DNA of 64,000 nt from an uncultured Bacilli bacterium (GCA_944376605.1 CALWDE010000004.1:1-64000), one strand, 5' to 3'; positions 32,116 through 42,691 are shown, counted from the first letter of the stretch. The notes: generated from the letters alone by a model not told the origin. Numbers and translations are program-made.

Positions 32116-33354
32116 TTAGTCTCTCCGATATAAATCTCTTGTGTATACCTTGTCTTCAAAAGGCAAGAGTTTACTGTCCATTCGGTTTGCTAAGATTACG
32201 GTAGAGTCTTTAATAAAAGCATCAAAGTCTCGATAAACTTTAGAACCAAAGAAGTCATCCTCTTTTAAAAGAGGTTCATACACGATGACTTGTACTCCCT
32301 TAGCCTTGATTCTTTTCATCACACCTTGAATAGAGGAGCTGCGGAAATTATCTGAACCCGATTTCATTGTCAGACGGTATACCCCAATCACCACTTGTTT
32401 TCCGGGGATACCGTTTTCTCCTACAGAGTGGTCTTCCCCATAAAATCCCGCCTTATCTAGCACTCTTTCGGCAATAAAGTCTTTTCTAGTACGATTAGAC
32501 TCTACTAAAGCAGAAATTAAGGTTTCTGGAACATTTGCAAAATTCGCCTTCAACTGTTTTGTATCTTTAGGCAAACAGTAACCACCATAACCAAAACTTG
32601 GATTGTTATAGAAGTTACCAATACGTGGATCTGCAGATACTCCTTCAATAATAGAAGAAGCATGTAGCCCTCTCACTTCCGCAAAAGTGTCTAATTCATT
32701 AAAGAAAGCAACACGTAAAGCTAAATAAGTGTTAGCAAAAAGCTTTACACATTCTGCCTCTTTGCTTGTCATAAAAAGAACGCGGGGATTGTTATTTGCT
32801 CCTTCTTTTAACAAAGCGGCAAACCTTTCTCCTGCTTCTTTCAAAAATGGATTCGAAAAATCTCCTCCGACAATTATTCTCGAAGGAGAAAGATTATCTT
32901 CTAAAGCGTGAGACTCTCTTAAAAATTCTGGAGAGAACAAGAAGCAATCTTCGTGAAATAAAGTTTTTAAACTGTCCGTGTAACCATAAGGAATGGTGGA
33001 CTTAATGACAAAAGGAACCTTTCTTCCTTTTAACTGTTTTAATCCTGTCTCAATCGCGCTTTCAACCTTTGAAGTATCAAAATAATTCTTATGCGCGTCA
33101 TAATCGGTTGGAGCGGCAATAATGACAAGCTCGGTATCTTCATAGGCCATTTTAGGATCTAAAGTAACTTCAAGATGAAGTCCTCCTTCCTCTAGTGCCT
33201 TTTGAATCCCTTCTTCATGAATGGGAGAAATATTCTTCTTTAATTGTTCTACTTTCTTTGGATTTACTTCTAATCCTTTTACTTGATGCTTCTTTGCTAA
33301 AAGCACAGCAAGAGAGAGTCCAACATAACCAAGACCGACAACTGTAATATTCAT
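32116..33354 (-). CDS. ugd: UDP-glucose 6-dehydrogenase
   Basis: Oxidises UDP-glucose to UDP-glucuronate. NAD motif [40 protein letters not shown], catalytic cysteine in [14 protein letters not shown] (Cys 260) and the C-terminal NYAP-like end; 412 aa. It starts the uronic acid part of the polysaccharide locus and is divergent from licD. Confidence 0.95.
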   Translation of the reverse strand: MNITVVGLGYVGLSLAVLLAKKHQVKGLEVNPKKVEQLKKNISPIHEEGIQKALEEGGLHLEVTLDPKMAYEDTELVIIAAPTDYDAHKNYFDTSKVESAIETGLKQLKGRKVPFVIKSTIPYGYTDSLKTLFHEDCFLFSPEFLRESHALEDNLSPSRIIVGGDFSNPFLKEAGERFAALLKEGANNNPRVLFMTSKEAECVKLFANTYLALRVAFFNELDTFAEVRGLHASSIIEGVSADPRIGNFYNNPSFGYGGYCLPKDTKQLKANFANVPETLISALVESNRTRKDFIAERVLDKAGFYGEDHSVGENGIPGKQVVIGVYRLTMKSGSDNFRSSSIQGVMKRIKAKGVQVIVYEPLLKEDDFFGSKVYRDFDAFIKDSTVILANRMDSKLLPFEDKVYTRDLYRRD

Positions 33355-33372
33355 AACGAAAAGATTTTATCA

Positions 33373-33415
33373 CGAAGAGAAGTATTCTTCGCTTTTCCTC
33401 GTTATAATCTTTCTT
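33373..33415 (+). promoter_or_regulatory. Divergent promoter region between ugd and licD with an inverted repeat
   Basis: TATAAT (33403-33408) lies seven bases before the licD ATG. The inverted repeat CGAAGA/TCTTCG (33373-33391) sits where an operator could act on both divergent genes. Confidence 0.45.
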
Positions 33416-34249
33416 ATGTTAAGTGAAAAAGAATATCAAGATCTTCATCTAGGCTTATTTATGGAACTGATGGAGGTGCTTCGCGTCTGCAAGGAATCTA
33501 AATTAACCTTTTATCTAGGAGGAGAAACTCTTCTTGGCGCCTATTTATTACAAGACTTTTTGCCCTTTTCTTATAAAGCAGAAATCTTAATGCCCCGAGA
33601 AGATTTTGAAGTATTTCGGATTTTAGTTTCTACTGGCAACATGCTTTCAAGACTATATGAATTAGAAGACGTTACAACAGATCCTCATTATCCAGAAGGT
33701 TATTTCCGAATTCGCACAAGGTTCACAGAAATTGATTTACCACGTCTTACCGCGCAAGGCCTTAAAGAAAAAGGCATCTTTGTCGAAGTAAGACCTTTAG
33801 ATCTCTCTTTCACAAGTGAGATGACTAAATTAGTGCGTTACGCAAAAAAGGTCGACAAAAATAATGAAAGAGTTGACCTAAAATCCGCTCCTATTTCTTT
33901 ACAGAAAGAAATTGCAGGTCCATTCACTCGTCTTATAAATCATTGCTATAAAAGGGAAAGCTTACTCAAAAAGAGGAAAAAGTTAGAAGCATGGCCTAGC
34001 AAAAAGAGGAAAGAACTACCCTATTATTTAGATTTATATTCTCCCTATTTATTCCGCGATTCCATTTATCCTGTTGCAGCCTTCGAAGGTGAAAGAACGC
34101 TATCTCTAAGAGGGTGGCAGTTCCCTGTACCTTCTAACGTTGAGCTCTATTTACGAACCGTGTTTGGAGACTACCGCAATAGAGATTACCAATCTGAACC
34201 AGATCCTTCATTATCCCCTACAAAAGTCCAGGCAAATTTGCACTTTTAA
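33416..34249 (+). CDS. LicD-family protein
   Basis: The 277-aa product has the LicD layout: FYLGGETLLGAYLLQDFLPF near residue 30, then the acidic metal region ILMPREDFEVF and a C-terminal YLRTVFGDYRNRDY, where typical members have GDY. LicD proteins attach phosphocholine or phosphosugars to surface glycans. It begins a plus-strand cassette, with its own -10 box at near-zero leader. Confidence 0.85.
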   Translation: MLSEKEYQDLHLGLFMELMEVLRVCKESKLTFYLGGETLLGAYLLQDFLPFSYKAEILMPREDFEVFRILVSTGNMLSRLYELEDVTTDPHYPEGYFRIRTRFTEIDLPRLTAQGLKEKGIFVEVRPLDLSFTSEMTKLVRYAKKVDKNNERVDLKSAPISLQKEIAGPFTRLINHCYKRESLLKKRKKLEAWPSKKRKELPYYLDLYSPYLFRDSIYPVAAFEGERTLSLRGWQFPVPSNVELYLRTVFGDYRNRDYQSEPDPSLSPTKVQANLHF

Positions 34250-34250
34250 T

Positions 34251-35394
34251 ATGATTTTAGACAGATATTTGGTCAAATTTTTAAAAGTTACACATTAAAT
34301 ACGTTGTGGTTTCGTCTTGTTAATTTACGGAAACCTATAATTGTTGACTGCAATGATAAATCTGCTGCTGAAGCTATAAAAGATATACAAAAAACTACCC
34401 TTCTTATAAAAGAAAACCTCTCGATATCATTGCTTCTCATAAAAATTCTTTTTCTCCAGAATTTGTTGTTCACTTTATTGTTCCTTTCTATAACTCAGCT
34501 CGATATTTAGAAGAATGTATTAATTCAATTCTAAAGGTCAGACATTCTTTCTTTTTATCGCTTATAGACGATGGATCGGCAGACAACACTTGGGAGATTC
34601 TTCAAAAATTTGCTTTGCTATATCCAGGGAAAATTGAAATTCTTCAGCAAAACAACAAAGGTGCCGCTGCAGCGAGAAATTTGGCTTTAAATCATATTCA
34701 GGGAAAATACTTATTCTTTGTCGATTCAGATGATTACATCGATTCAAACGGAGTAGATAAAATGATTGATGTCGCATTAAAAAGTTATTACGACATTATT
34801 CAAGGTGGATTTTTAAGAAAATTCTCCTCCCCCCCCTCGCGTTATAAAACTTTAACAATCCGTACTGGCACTTTGCAAAGAAACGATTTGTTAGGTTTTA
34901 CTTGGGGAAAACTCATCAATTCGATTCTTTTCCTTCACTATCAATTCCCCACTGGCTATGCTTTTGAAGATACCTTAATGGGCGACATAATCTACCCTCA
35001 AGCAAAAAAGATTTATGGTTTAAATACCATTTGTTACATTTATCGAATTCATAAGCAACAAATTACAAAGCAATATCACAAACAATTAAAATTAGATGCT
35101 CTCGATCAAATCTTTTTACCAATAGAATTTAACAAGATTCGTTTGTCCCTCGGCTTTGTAAATGACAATTTGTACTTTGAGCGAGCATTAAGAATGGGGT
35201 ATTTAAATTACTCCAGACTTATTTGTTTTGACAATAAGACCAAGCAAAATGCGTTTTGTATTTATGCTAACTTCTTACGAACAAATTTTTCGAAAGGAGA
35301 CTTTCAAACTAAGGACAAGAAATTAAACATACTTTATAAAGCGTGCGAAGCAGGAAATTATTCTATGTATAAATCTGCTATTAAGTATTTGTAA
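34251..35394 (+). pseudogene. Family 2 glycosyltransferase disrupted by frameshifts
   Basis: Translation from an ATG at 34251, right after licD, gives MILDRYLVKFLK then shifts. Adding one A at the A-run 34283-34286 joins it to a second frame (LWFRLVNLRKPIIVDC...), and adding one A at the six-A run 34389-34394 joins that to the main frame with the GT-A motifs VVHFIVPFYNSARYLEECI, IDDGSADNT and VDSDDYIDSNGVDKM. In that main frame no start codon occurs before a TTG at 34615. The intact C-terminal 259 residues keep the DxD-type segment but lack the nucleotide-binding beginning. Inactive, or phase variable. Confidence 0.75.
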
Positions 35395-35505
35395 ATTTAT
35401 GTACTTTTTGCAAAGTAAATCACTAATTAATTCGCTTAATTAAAACAATCTGTCATTTATCTCTCGCAATTATTCTTGATTTTACTAAAATCAAGCGGAT
35501 TTAGT

Positions 35506-37023
35506 ATGGATAAGAAACGTGGTGCAATCAATCTCATTACAAGCATTGTGCTGAGAGTAATTAGCGTTATTCTAAATTTCTTTGCATTACGCGCTCTTGT
35601 TCACATGATGGGTGTGGACTATCAAGGTTTAAATACTTTGTTTAATAGCATCTTAGGTGTTTTAACTATTTTTGAAGTAGGGTTTGCAGGAGCTGTAGGG
35701 TTTTGTCTTTATGGGCCAATATTAGAAGGCGACAAAAACAAGATTGCTGCATACTATCATTATTTAAAGAAAATCTATTTTATTATCGCAATTATTATTC
35801 TTTTGACTGGCTCTCTCACGGCAATACTTTTACCATATCTTGCCAACGGGCTCACAATTACTTGGGACATCTATTTAGCATATTTCTCCTACTTACTTGG
35901 ATCAGCAGGTCTTTATTTCTTTAGCTACAAAGGCGTTTTGCTAAATGCCTATAAAGAAAATTACAAAAAAGATATAGCCTCTACTTCAGCTTCTGTCATA
36001 CAGCACATACTTCAAATTGTTTTTGCGTATTTGTACCCTAGTTTCTTACTTTTTTCCTCCTTTTCGTTAGTTAATCTGGTACTTCAATTTTTACTTGTAA
36101 CTATTTTCTGTCAAAAATATAAGAATATATTCAAACTATCTGGTGATTTAAGCCCGGAGAATAAAAAGGAAGTATTCCGATTAGTTCGTGGGAGTTTATA
36201 CCACCGAATTACAGGTATCGTTTCTAACTCTCTCGATACCATAATCATTTCTTCCTTAATATCGGTAACGGCGCTAGGTAATTATGCAAACTACAACACA
36301 ATTGCAAACGCAATTGTCACGGTATTAGGCGCAGGAATTGCTTCAACAGTTTCTGTTTTAGGACATGCATATAAATCTAATAACATCGATATTTTTAAAC
36401 GATATTACAACATTTTAATGGCTGGAGGCTTAATTCTAGTTTCGTTTATTTTTTGTGGATATTTGGCCGCTTCCACTCCGTTTGTAAATTTATTTTATGG
36501 GAGCAAATATATTGAAACATGGCCGCTCATACTCGCCGTCTCGTGCGCTGGTTTTGTACACTTATATGCTTACATACCTGCCGCATTTCGCGATAGTACA
36601 GGTTTATTTAAACAAGACGCAATAGTTCCAATCGCTTCTCTCGTTATTCAAATAATTCTCAAGTTTTCCTTAGTGTGGAGCTTTGCTATTTTAGGCGTTG
36701 TTTGGGGCAATATTGTTGGCTATGCCTTTATAACAATACCTGGAACTTGTTATTACCTATATCGAAACATCTTTCATAAAAAATTAGATAAGGATTTTTT
36801 GTTTGGAATTGCTTGCCCACTTATTTTCTTAGGAGAAGCAGCCTTAACTTTGCTATCCACGAGCTATATCCATTATGAAAATCAATATATTCAATTTATC
36901 GTAAATGGCTTTGTTGGTGTGGGTATCGCTTTTGTATGTTCCACAATATGCGCTTTATCAATAAAAGACTTCCGTAGCTTCACAAAAATAAAAATAAAAC
37001 ACCTATTTAGGAGAAACGCCTAG
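35506..37023 (+). CDS. Polysaccharide flippase (Wzx/MOP family)
   Basis: A polytopic membrane protein of about 505 aa with 12-14 helices. The N-terminus RGAINLITSIVLRVISVILNFFALRALV and following GLNTLFNSILGVLTIFEVGFAGAVGF match Gram-positive lipid-linked oligosaccharide flippases. A TTG at 35476 is an alternative start. It overlaps the convergent glycosyltransferase gene by 21 bases at its 3' end. Confidence 0.88.
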   Translation: MDKKRGAINLITSIVLRVISVILNFFALRALVHMMGVDYQGLNTLFNSILGVLTIFEVGFAGAVGFCLYGPILEGDKNKIAAYYHYLKKIYFIIAIIILLTGSLTAILLPYLANGLTITWDIYLAYFSYLLGSAGLYFFSYKGVLLNAYKENYKKDIASTSASVIQHILQIVFAYLYPSFLLFSSFSLVNLVLQFLLVTIFCQKYKNIFKLSGDLSPENKKEVFRLVRGSLYHRITGIVSNSLDTIIISSLISVTALGNYANYNTIANAIVTVLGAGIASTVSVLGHAYKSNNIDIFKRYYNILMAGGLILVSFIFCGYLAASTPFVNLFYGSKYIETWPLILAVSCAGFVHLYAYIPAAFRDSTGLFKQDAIVPIASLVIQIILKFSLVWSFAILGVVWGNIVGYAFITIPGTCYYLYRNIFHKKLDKDFLFGIACPLIFLGEAALTLLSTSYIHYENQYIQFIVNGFVGVGIAFVCSTICALSIKDFRSFTKIKIKHLFRRNA

Positions 37024-38121
37024 TAAATTAAGAAACATACATAAACTATCATCAATCGAATAACCTTTTTCTTTTAAAACTGCAACACATCTTTGGGACA
37101 AAACATCTCTATTTTCTTTGTTTAAGAGTTGCGCTTCAGAACGCGTAATCCAAGAATCTATTTCTAAAGGAGAAAAAGCAACGCAATCAGTTAATTTGCA
37201 ATCTGGAGAAACCAAATCTGATACAACAGAGGATAAAGCAGAAGCTTGTGATTCAATAATCACATTAGGCATTCCTTCGTAAAAAGAAGGTAACCACAAA
37301 AGGTCAAGACACGAATAAATATCTGAAACATCGTTTCGTTTACCTAAAAAGAAAATATTTTTGTCCAATTTATTCTCCTTAACCCACTGTTCGCATTTTT
37401 CCTTTAAAAAGCCTACACCCGCAAAAATCATTGCAGAATTTGGATGCTTTTTATGAAATTGTTTGAAAACCTTTAAGGAGAAGAATGGATTTTTTTGTTC
37501 TTCTAATCGCCCAATCGCACCAATTAGAATAATATTCTCATCTATATTCAATTGCTGTCTGATTGTTTTGCGTACTTCCTCTTTATATGAATATTGCTTA
37601 AGAGGAATTCCGTTATTAAGCAAAAATACTTTTCCTTTGTTAAAAGAGGATTTGCCAAACATATAAATTGCCGCTTCTTTGCTCGGCGCTATTTTTACAT
37701 TAGCAGTCCATCGCAAAATGGGGCGATATAAATAATGAAGTAAATGTCCTAAATGCGATGAAGCAGAAGAACTATTGGTGGAGCGGAATATAAGCGTCTT
37801 AGCGCCACCTGCTTTGGCTGCTAAAAGATCAAGACCAGACAAAGAACTTTGCGAAGCTCTAAAGACATGAGTATAACCATTTTCTTTTACTATTTTTTTA
37901 ATCGCGAAAAAAGATTTGAATGGATTCTTAGTTTTTAGTGGAGCATGAAAAATATGGCCTCCGTTTTGGACTATCTCTTCATCATATACACCATCTGAAA
38001 ATGTTAAAAAATCCATTTGTATGTCTCTTTGCTTATTGGTTCTAAATAGTTTCATTAAAAAGGTTTCAGAACCACCCATATTCATGCCGCCAACAATACA
38101 AAGTAATTTTATTTTTCCCAT
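37003..38121 (-). CDS. Family 4 glycosyltransferase
   Basis: GT-B fold: N-terminal GGMNMGGSETFLMKLF and C-terminal IGAIGRLEEQKNPF, EGMPNVIIESQASAL typical of GT4 retaining enzymes. The start is 38121 (372 aa) or 38133; both overlap the end of the C5-epimerase-like gene. It uses a nucleotide sugar to extend the repeat unit; sugar not predictable. Confidence 0.9.
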   Translation of the reverse strand: MGKIKLLCIVGGMNMGGSETFLMKLFRTNKQRDIQMDFLTFSDGVYDEEIVQNGGHIFHAPLKTKNPFKSFFAIKKIVKENGYTHVFRASQSSLSGLDLLAAKAGGAKTLIFRSTNSSSASSHLGHLLHYLYRPILRWTANVKIAPSKEAAIYMFGKSSFNKGKVFLLNNGIPLKQYSYKEEVRKTIRQQLNIDENIILIGAIGRLEEQKNPFFSLKVFKQFHKKHPNSAMIFAGVGFLKEKCEQWVKENKLDKNIFFLGKRNDVSDIYSCLDLLWLPSFYEGMPNVIIESQASALSSVVSDLVSPDCKLTDCVAFSPLEIDSWITRSEAQLLNKENRDVLSQRCVAVLKEKGYSIDDSLCMFLNLLGVSPK

Positions 38122-39017
38122 ATTTTTTGCCATGCTTTCTTCACAAAACTTCGTACTCTATTCCAACGTGACTTTTGATATTTAGCGAATTGGTCTGCTT
38201 TTTCTTTAAAGGCTACGTCTTCTGTTAAATCCGCCATAACATTCAACAAAGCTATATGAAGTCTATGGTAAAAGGGACTAGCAATTGCCCCACTTTCGCT
38301 ATACATACTCCAATAACCGCAATCCATTTCTCTCAACTTATCTGCTAAATAGGAAGAGGACTGGCGAAAAGCATCAAGATATTTTTCTTCACCAAATGCT
38401 AAATAGCCATCATATAAACCAAATAGTGCAAAAATCCAACCATTATATACAACCGGTTTGTCCATGAATTCTAAAAGGAGAAACTTCTTGGGGTTAGAAG
38501 AATCTTTTTGGATAAGCGCAGAATGATTAAGCATTGCATCCAAAGCTTTTTTGGCGGAATCTAAATATATATCTTCCTTTGTTATTTGATAAACTCGAAG
38601 CAAAAAGGAGGCTCCCTCTCCTTGAGCCATGGCTCCATATGGGAAGCCTGGATATAAATAACTAAAAGCATCCCACAAGCCGTTTTCTTCTTGATGTTCA
38701 ATCGCCCATTTTCCAAAGGTGATTACTTTATTTTTCATTAAGTCTTCGTCTTGATGAGAAAGATAAAGGTCATAAGCACCTAGACCATATTGAAAGATAG
38801 CGACAGGAAAATAAAAGCTGCCGTTCTCTACTTTTTCTGGGAAAGGAACTATCTCGTTATAGTGTTCTTGATTAAGAAGAACCTTCTCAGTTAAATCGTT
38901 ATAGTAACCAGCAATAGTTGACTTAGAATAAAATTTTCCTTCATTTTGATGGACATGAAGAATGCTTTTGCCTCGTAACATACTCCACCATTTTTTTATA
39001 TTGAACCAACTAATCAT
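38109..39017 (-). CDS. D-glucuronyl C5-epimerase C-terminal domain protein
   Basis: The 302-aa protein has the alpha/alpha-toroid C5-epimerase signature: YPGFPYGAMAQGEGASFLLRVYQ, VVYNGWIFALFGLYDGYLAFGE and GYWSMYSESGAIASPFYHRLHIALL. In animals this domain turns glucuronate into iduronate in heparan. In bacteria it occurs in polysaccharide clusters, substrate mostly unknown. UDP-uronate genes nearby support a uronic acid in this polymer. Confidence 0.85.
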   Translation of the reverse strand: MISWFNIKKWWSMLRGKSILHVHQNEGKFYSKSTIAGYYNDLTEKVLLNQEHYNEIVPFPEKVENGSFYFPVAIFQYGLGAYDLYLSHQDEDLMKNKVITFGKWAIEHQEENGLWDAFSYLYPGFPYGAMAQGEGASFLLRVYQITKEDIYLDSAKKALDAMLNHSALIQKDSSNPKKFLLLEFMDKPVVYNGWIFALFGLYDGYLAFGEEKYLDAFRQSSSYLADKLREMDCGYWSMYSESGAIASPFYHRLHIALLNVMADLTEDVAFKEKADQFAKYQKSRWNRVRSFVKKAWQKIWEK

Positions 39018-39019
39018 AA

Positions 39020-40333
39020 TTAAATTATTTTATTTTGTCTTTCTGCCGACCAAGTCGAAGGAACAAAAACACCCTCCCAAGTAATAAACAATTTTAAATG
39101 TTTATTGTTTACCAAAGAAATCTTTACACAATGTGATGAATCATTTTCTAGTTCCGCACTCAACAAAATAACCAAAATAAAATAACTGGCTTTGTTAGTA
39201 ATAAACATGCTGAAAAAAGAACCAAATAAAATACAAGTAATAGAAAATAAGATTGCTAAAACCGCAGAACTATCTTTCCATCTACTATGAAAGCATGGTG
39301 AAAGATAAGCGTAATAAAGTGGAATAGTTCCAATTAATCCAACTGAAACAAGCGATTCAATTAAAGCGGCATGAGAGTATGTTCCATAATTGGTTAATTG
39401 AGAAAAGGCAGTAAAACCATAACCAAAAAACAAATTATTAAGCCATAACGAAAAACCATCGAGAATCATGCTGAATCTTTGAATGCCAGAATAGTCATGA
39501 TCGCCAGAACCAAAGCCTAGAAAAGTTGTAATCAAAGATGATAACCGTGTCCGAATCGCTGCAAAAGGAGGAAGTTGCAAAATAAGAATTCCTAAAACTA
39601 AACATCCTAAAACTAATAAGGTAGAGATAAAAAGACGCTTCTTCCCGAAATACAAAAATATCGCCACTAAAACAGATGCGAGAGCCATAATCAACGACAA
39701 ACGCGACCCTGTTAATAAAATAAGAACAAGGAAAATAAGAACAGGAATAAGTAAAAGATGAGCCCATCCTTTATGTTTAATTACTAAATATAAGGAAACA
39801 ACAACTCCTAGAGCTAAATACATTCCAACAGTATTAACATTTTCAAATTCCGAACCGATACGTATATCTGAAAAGGACAAAATATCTTCGTGATAAACAA
39901 AACACAAAACTAGTGAAAAAAGGATTTGGCCAAATACATAAAGCCAGCACATCATCGCACTTTTTTTAAAATTATAAGAGTAGTTTGAAGCAACACAAAG
40001 TAAGGCGGAGAATAACAAAACAGTTTGCAACATGCCCGACCATCCTACTTGAATTAGAGAAGCAATTAACCCGTAAACACAAGCAAAAATTAATGCAATC
40101 AATGTCTTATTGATAAGAATTTTTCCTTTTAAAACAATATATATGGCAGCAAATACACAAAATAAACCTGTTAAGCCAATTAAAATATAGTTGTAAGGAT
40201 TTGTACCAAGTAAAGGAAAAAACAAAAGAATTAAGGCATACAATACATCAGAACCACACTCTAAGAAAAAACTTAATTTATCACCCAAAAATAACTCTTT
40301 ATAGTGAAGGAAAACGTTTTTGATACCGTTCAT
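39020..40333 (-). CDS. O-antigen polymerase/ligase-like membrane protein (Wzy type)
   Basis: About eleven hydrophobic helices with a longer polar loop near residues 260-320 (SSLITTFLGFGSGDHDYSG...), then GYGFTAFSQLTNYGTYSHAAL, the Wzy_C-like pattern with an active Arg/His loop. It would join repeat units outside the membrane. 437 aa; two bases before the C5-epimerase-like gene. Confidence 0.78.
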   Translation of the reverse strand: MNGIKNVFLHYKELFLGDKLSFFLECGSDVLYALILLFFPLLGTNPYNYILIGLTGLFCVFAAIYIVLKGKILINKTLIALIFACVYGLIASLIQVGWSGMLQTVLLFSALLCVASNYSYNFKKSAMMCWLYVFGQILFSLVLCFVYHEDILSFSDIRIGSEFENVNTVGMYLALGVVVSLYLVIKHKGWAHLLLIPVLIFLVLILLTGSRLSLIMALASVLVAIFLYFGKKRLFISTLLVLGCLVLGILILQLPPFAAIRTRLSSLITTFLGFGSGDHDYSGIQRFSMILDGFSLWLNNLFFGYGFTAFSQLTNYGTYSHAALIESLVSVGLIGTIPLYYAYLSPCFHSRWKDSSAVLAILFSITCILFGSFFSMFITNKASYFILVILLSAELENDSSHCVKISLVNNKHLKLFITWEGVFVPSTWSAERQNKII

Positions 40334-40334
40334 C

Positions 40335-41567
40335 TTATTTTCCCTCCTTTGTTGTAGTGGTAGAAATAACCGCTAAATAAACAAAAATTAAAATTATAGA
40401 AATCAAGAAAAAGAGAGAACTATTTGTTAAAAAGAACGGGGTAAGGAAAGCGTTGTTGCCACAGATCCCCCAAAAAATCGTGTACACAAAAAACGCAGAA
40501 ATAGTTAGATCCATATAGCAAAATGGAAAGATATTTTTCTTCTCTTTAAATCTTTGATATAGAACAACTAAAAGAGATGGTATATAACAACACAAAGAAA
40601 GAATAGTCCCTACTTCATTACTTAGAGGGTATGTTATTGGTTCAGGAGAATAATAGGAGAGTATCTCGTCAACACGATCTTTTGAAATTTCATTATCTAA
40701 CACATTATTTTGAACAATAGTAAAAGCATAATTACCATCACCAAATCTATTCATTTGTGACTGCAAATATGACATTGTGGTGTAGATAGATGTTCCATAG
40801 TCGAAATTGTAAGAAAAACCATAAAAGGAAGGGAGATTTGTATAACACAAAACAAAGGGAGCGATAATTTCATCCATGTAATGATAAAAATCATTGTCAG
40901 AACAAAGAACATTTGCAATTTTCCAACGAACTACCTCTTGTGTTCCATTTGGAGATGTATAAGTAACTAAAAGCTCCTCACCAAGCAAATCTTCATAAGT
41001 TTGATAGAAACCATTGCTGTTTGTAATGAGCGTATCTGCATCATCTTGGCGAATATAGCAGAAATTGTTAAAGCCAGTATAGGAAGTGTTTGCATCAGGA
41101 AACATTAGCTTAAATTCAAAAACATCATGTATCGTTTCTCCATTCGGATTTAAATGATTTGAAAAAACGCCAGAAATTAAAAGGGTGCGCCGCTCATTAT
41201 TAAAACTTGAAAAAGAATAGTTCCAAGGATTATTAGCATCGTAAATTACTCGTGCGTTATATCCACTATTAGTGTTCTTATAAACTGTGTCTGCGTTGGC
41301 TTGAGAAAAAGTATCTGTTAGTAGAGCGCGATTCGCGTCTTCATTTACATATGTATAGCTAACATTCAAAATCTTATTACTTGTGCTTTCTAATGCAGTT
41401 TCATTAACAAGACTAGAAAGAGTTTCTAAATATGCATTGGGAGTAATAGAAGGAATTAAAAAACAAGAAATTAATGCAAGATTTAAAAGGATAATAAAAA
41501 GCCAAGAGGTAAAAGCGGAGTAGTGCTTTTTAGCGTTTTCAAGAAAATTATTTAGAAGAATTTTCAT
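40335..41567 (-). CDS. Membrane protein with MacB/FtsX-like topology, function unknown
   Basis: One transmembrane helix near residues 20-42, a large extracytoplasmic domain to about 305, then three helices. That is the layout of MacB/FtsX permeases, but no ATPase gene adjoins it and no motif is recognised. The domain contains short patches such as RTLLISGVFSN and EELLVTYTSPNG. It overlaps capF by four bases. It could be an anchored sensor or an assembly factor. Confidence 0.65.
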   Translation of the reverse strand: MKILLNNFLENAKKHYSAFTSWLFIILLNLALISCFLIPSITPNAYLETLSSLVNETALESTSNKILNVSYTYVNEDANRALLTDTFSQANADTVYKNTNSGYNARVIYDANNPWNYSFSSFNNERRTLLISGVFSNHLNPNGETIHDVFEFKLMFPDANTSYTGFNNFCYIRQDDADTLITNSNGFYQTYEDLLGEELLVTYTSPNGTQEVVRWKIANVLCSDNDFYHYMDEIIAPFVLCYTNLPSFYGFSYNFDYGTSIYTTMSYLQSQMNRFGDGNYAFTIVQNNVLDNEISKDRVDEILSYYSPEPITYPLSNEVGTILSLCCYIPSLLVVLYQRFKEKKNIFPFCYMDLTISAFFVYTIFWGICGNNAFLTPFFLTNSSLFFLISIILIFVYLAVISTTTTKEGK

Positions 41568-42691
41568 TGTTTACCTAGGTCCTTTTTATAAGTATCGTTT
41601 ATTTCTCCAGGCACATAAAGGTCTGATGACCAAATAAGCATAGGCGTCTCTACATTATTTGTGGAAGTGAAAATATGATTATAGAAGGGGGGAATATCTA
41701 TATAGGTACCCTCTGGTGCTTCTTGCTTAAAACCATTTGCACCCGTAAAAACGTTAGTTAGGATTACCTGTATTCCTGGCTTAAGAAAAATAAATCTTTC
41801 AACTTTTGAGTGATGGTAATGATCTCCTTTAATTTGATATGGCATGATTGTGTTTAAAGAAAACTGGGAATTGTCATGAAAACCGCCTTTGACCAACTCA
41901 GCAAAACTCCCCCTAATATCTTGATGTTTTATTAAAGAACAAAATTGATAGGTCCCTTTCGCATATAAGTAAGTTGCATAAAGTTTTTTCAAAAAAGTGC
42001 CCGGTAAGGGTGAATGCGAAAAAAGCGTCATTGTATCACTATTATTTTTAGATAAATCGACCATTAATCGATAAAGTTCAATTAACGGAACAGATGTTAT
42101 TAAACGATCAATATCATCTTGTTTTAAAAGAGTACCTCTTAGAAAAGCGTCCACAATAATTCCTGCAATATCAGAAACATAAAGAAAAGGAACTAATACA
42201 TTTTCTGATTCAGGGTATAAATGAATTTCTTCTGTTTTTTTATTAATAGCACAATAAAGCCAAGTGGCAACAACACTATTTGAAAAAGGTAAACATTCAG
42301 GGCCAAAAACATTTGATAAACGCACATAAAATATATTTGGTTCACAAAGAGAATCTATATATTTTTCAGCTAATCTCTTCGATTCGCCATAAGGTGTGTT
42401 TTTTTCAGCAGAAATGGAAGAAAGATAAAGATATGGGATGTGCCAATTACGCGCCAAATTCACATAGAACTTCGTTTGGTCATAATTAATTTTATAAAAG
42501 TTTTGTAAATCAAAAGAGCGGTTAATTCCGTGTGCATCAATAATAAAAGAAGCATCAGCAAAGGCAGATTCAATATCAGTCTTTGAAGAATTTTTTTCAA
42601 TTAAACTATATGGAACATTCGCTTCAGACAAACACAGACAAATGTGTTTCCCTATAAAACCTGCTCCGCCAATTACTAATACTTTTTTCAA
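41564..42691 (-). CDS. capF: CapF-type UDP-sugar reductase with C-terminal cupin
   Basis: N-terminal SDR reductase (VIGGAGFIGKHICLCL; YGESKRLAEKY catalytic) and C-terminal cupin (HQDIRGSFAELVKGGFHDN, GDHYHHSKVERFIFL). This two-domain order is that of CapF/WbjC, second enzyme of UDP-N-acetyl-L-fucosamine synthesis: 3-epimerisation by the cupin then 4-keto reduction by the SDR. It overlaps capE by four bases; 375 aa. Confidence 0.93.
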   Translation of the reverse strand: MKKVLVIGGAGFIGKHICLCLSEANVPYSLIEKNSSKTDIESAFADASFIIDAHGINRSFDLQNFYKINYDQTKFYVNLARNWHIPYLYLSSISAEKNTPYGESKRLAEKYIDSLCEPNIFYVRLSNVFGPECLPFSNSVVATWLYCAINKKTEEIHLYPESENVLVPFLYVSDIAGIIVDAFLRGTLLKQDDIDRLITSVPLIELYRLMVDLSKNNSDTMTLFSHSPLPGTFLKKLYATYLYAKGTYQFCSLIKHQDIRGSFAELVKGGFHDNSQFSLNTIMPYQIKGDHYHHSKVERFIFLKPGIQVILTNVFTGANGFKQEAPEGTYIDIPPFYNHIFTSTNNVETPMLIWSSDLYVPGEINDTYKKDLGKQ

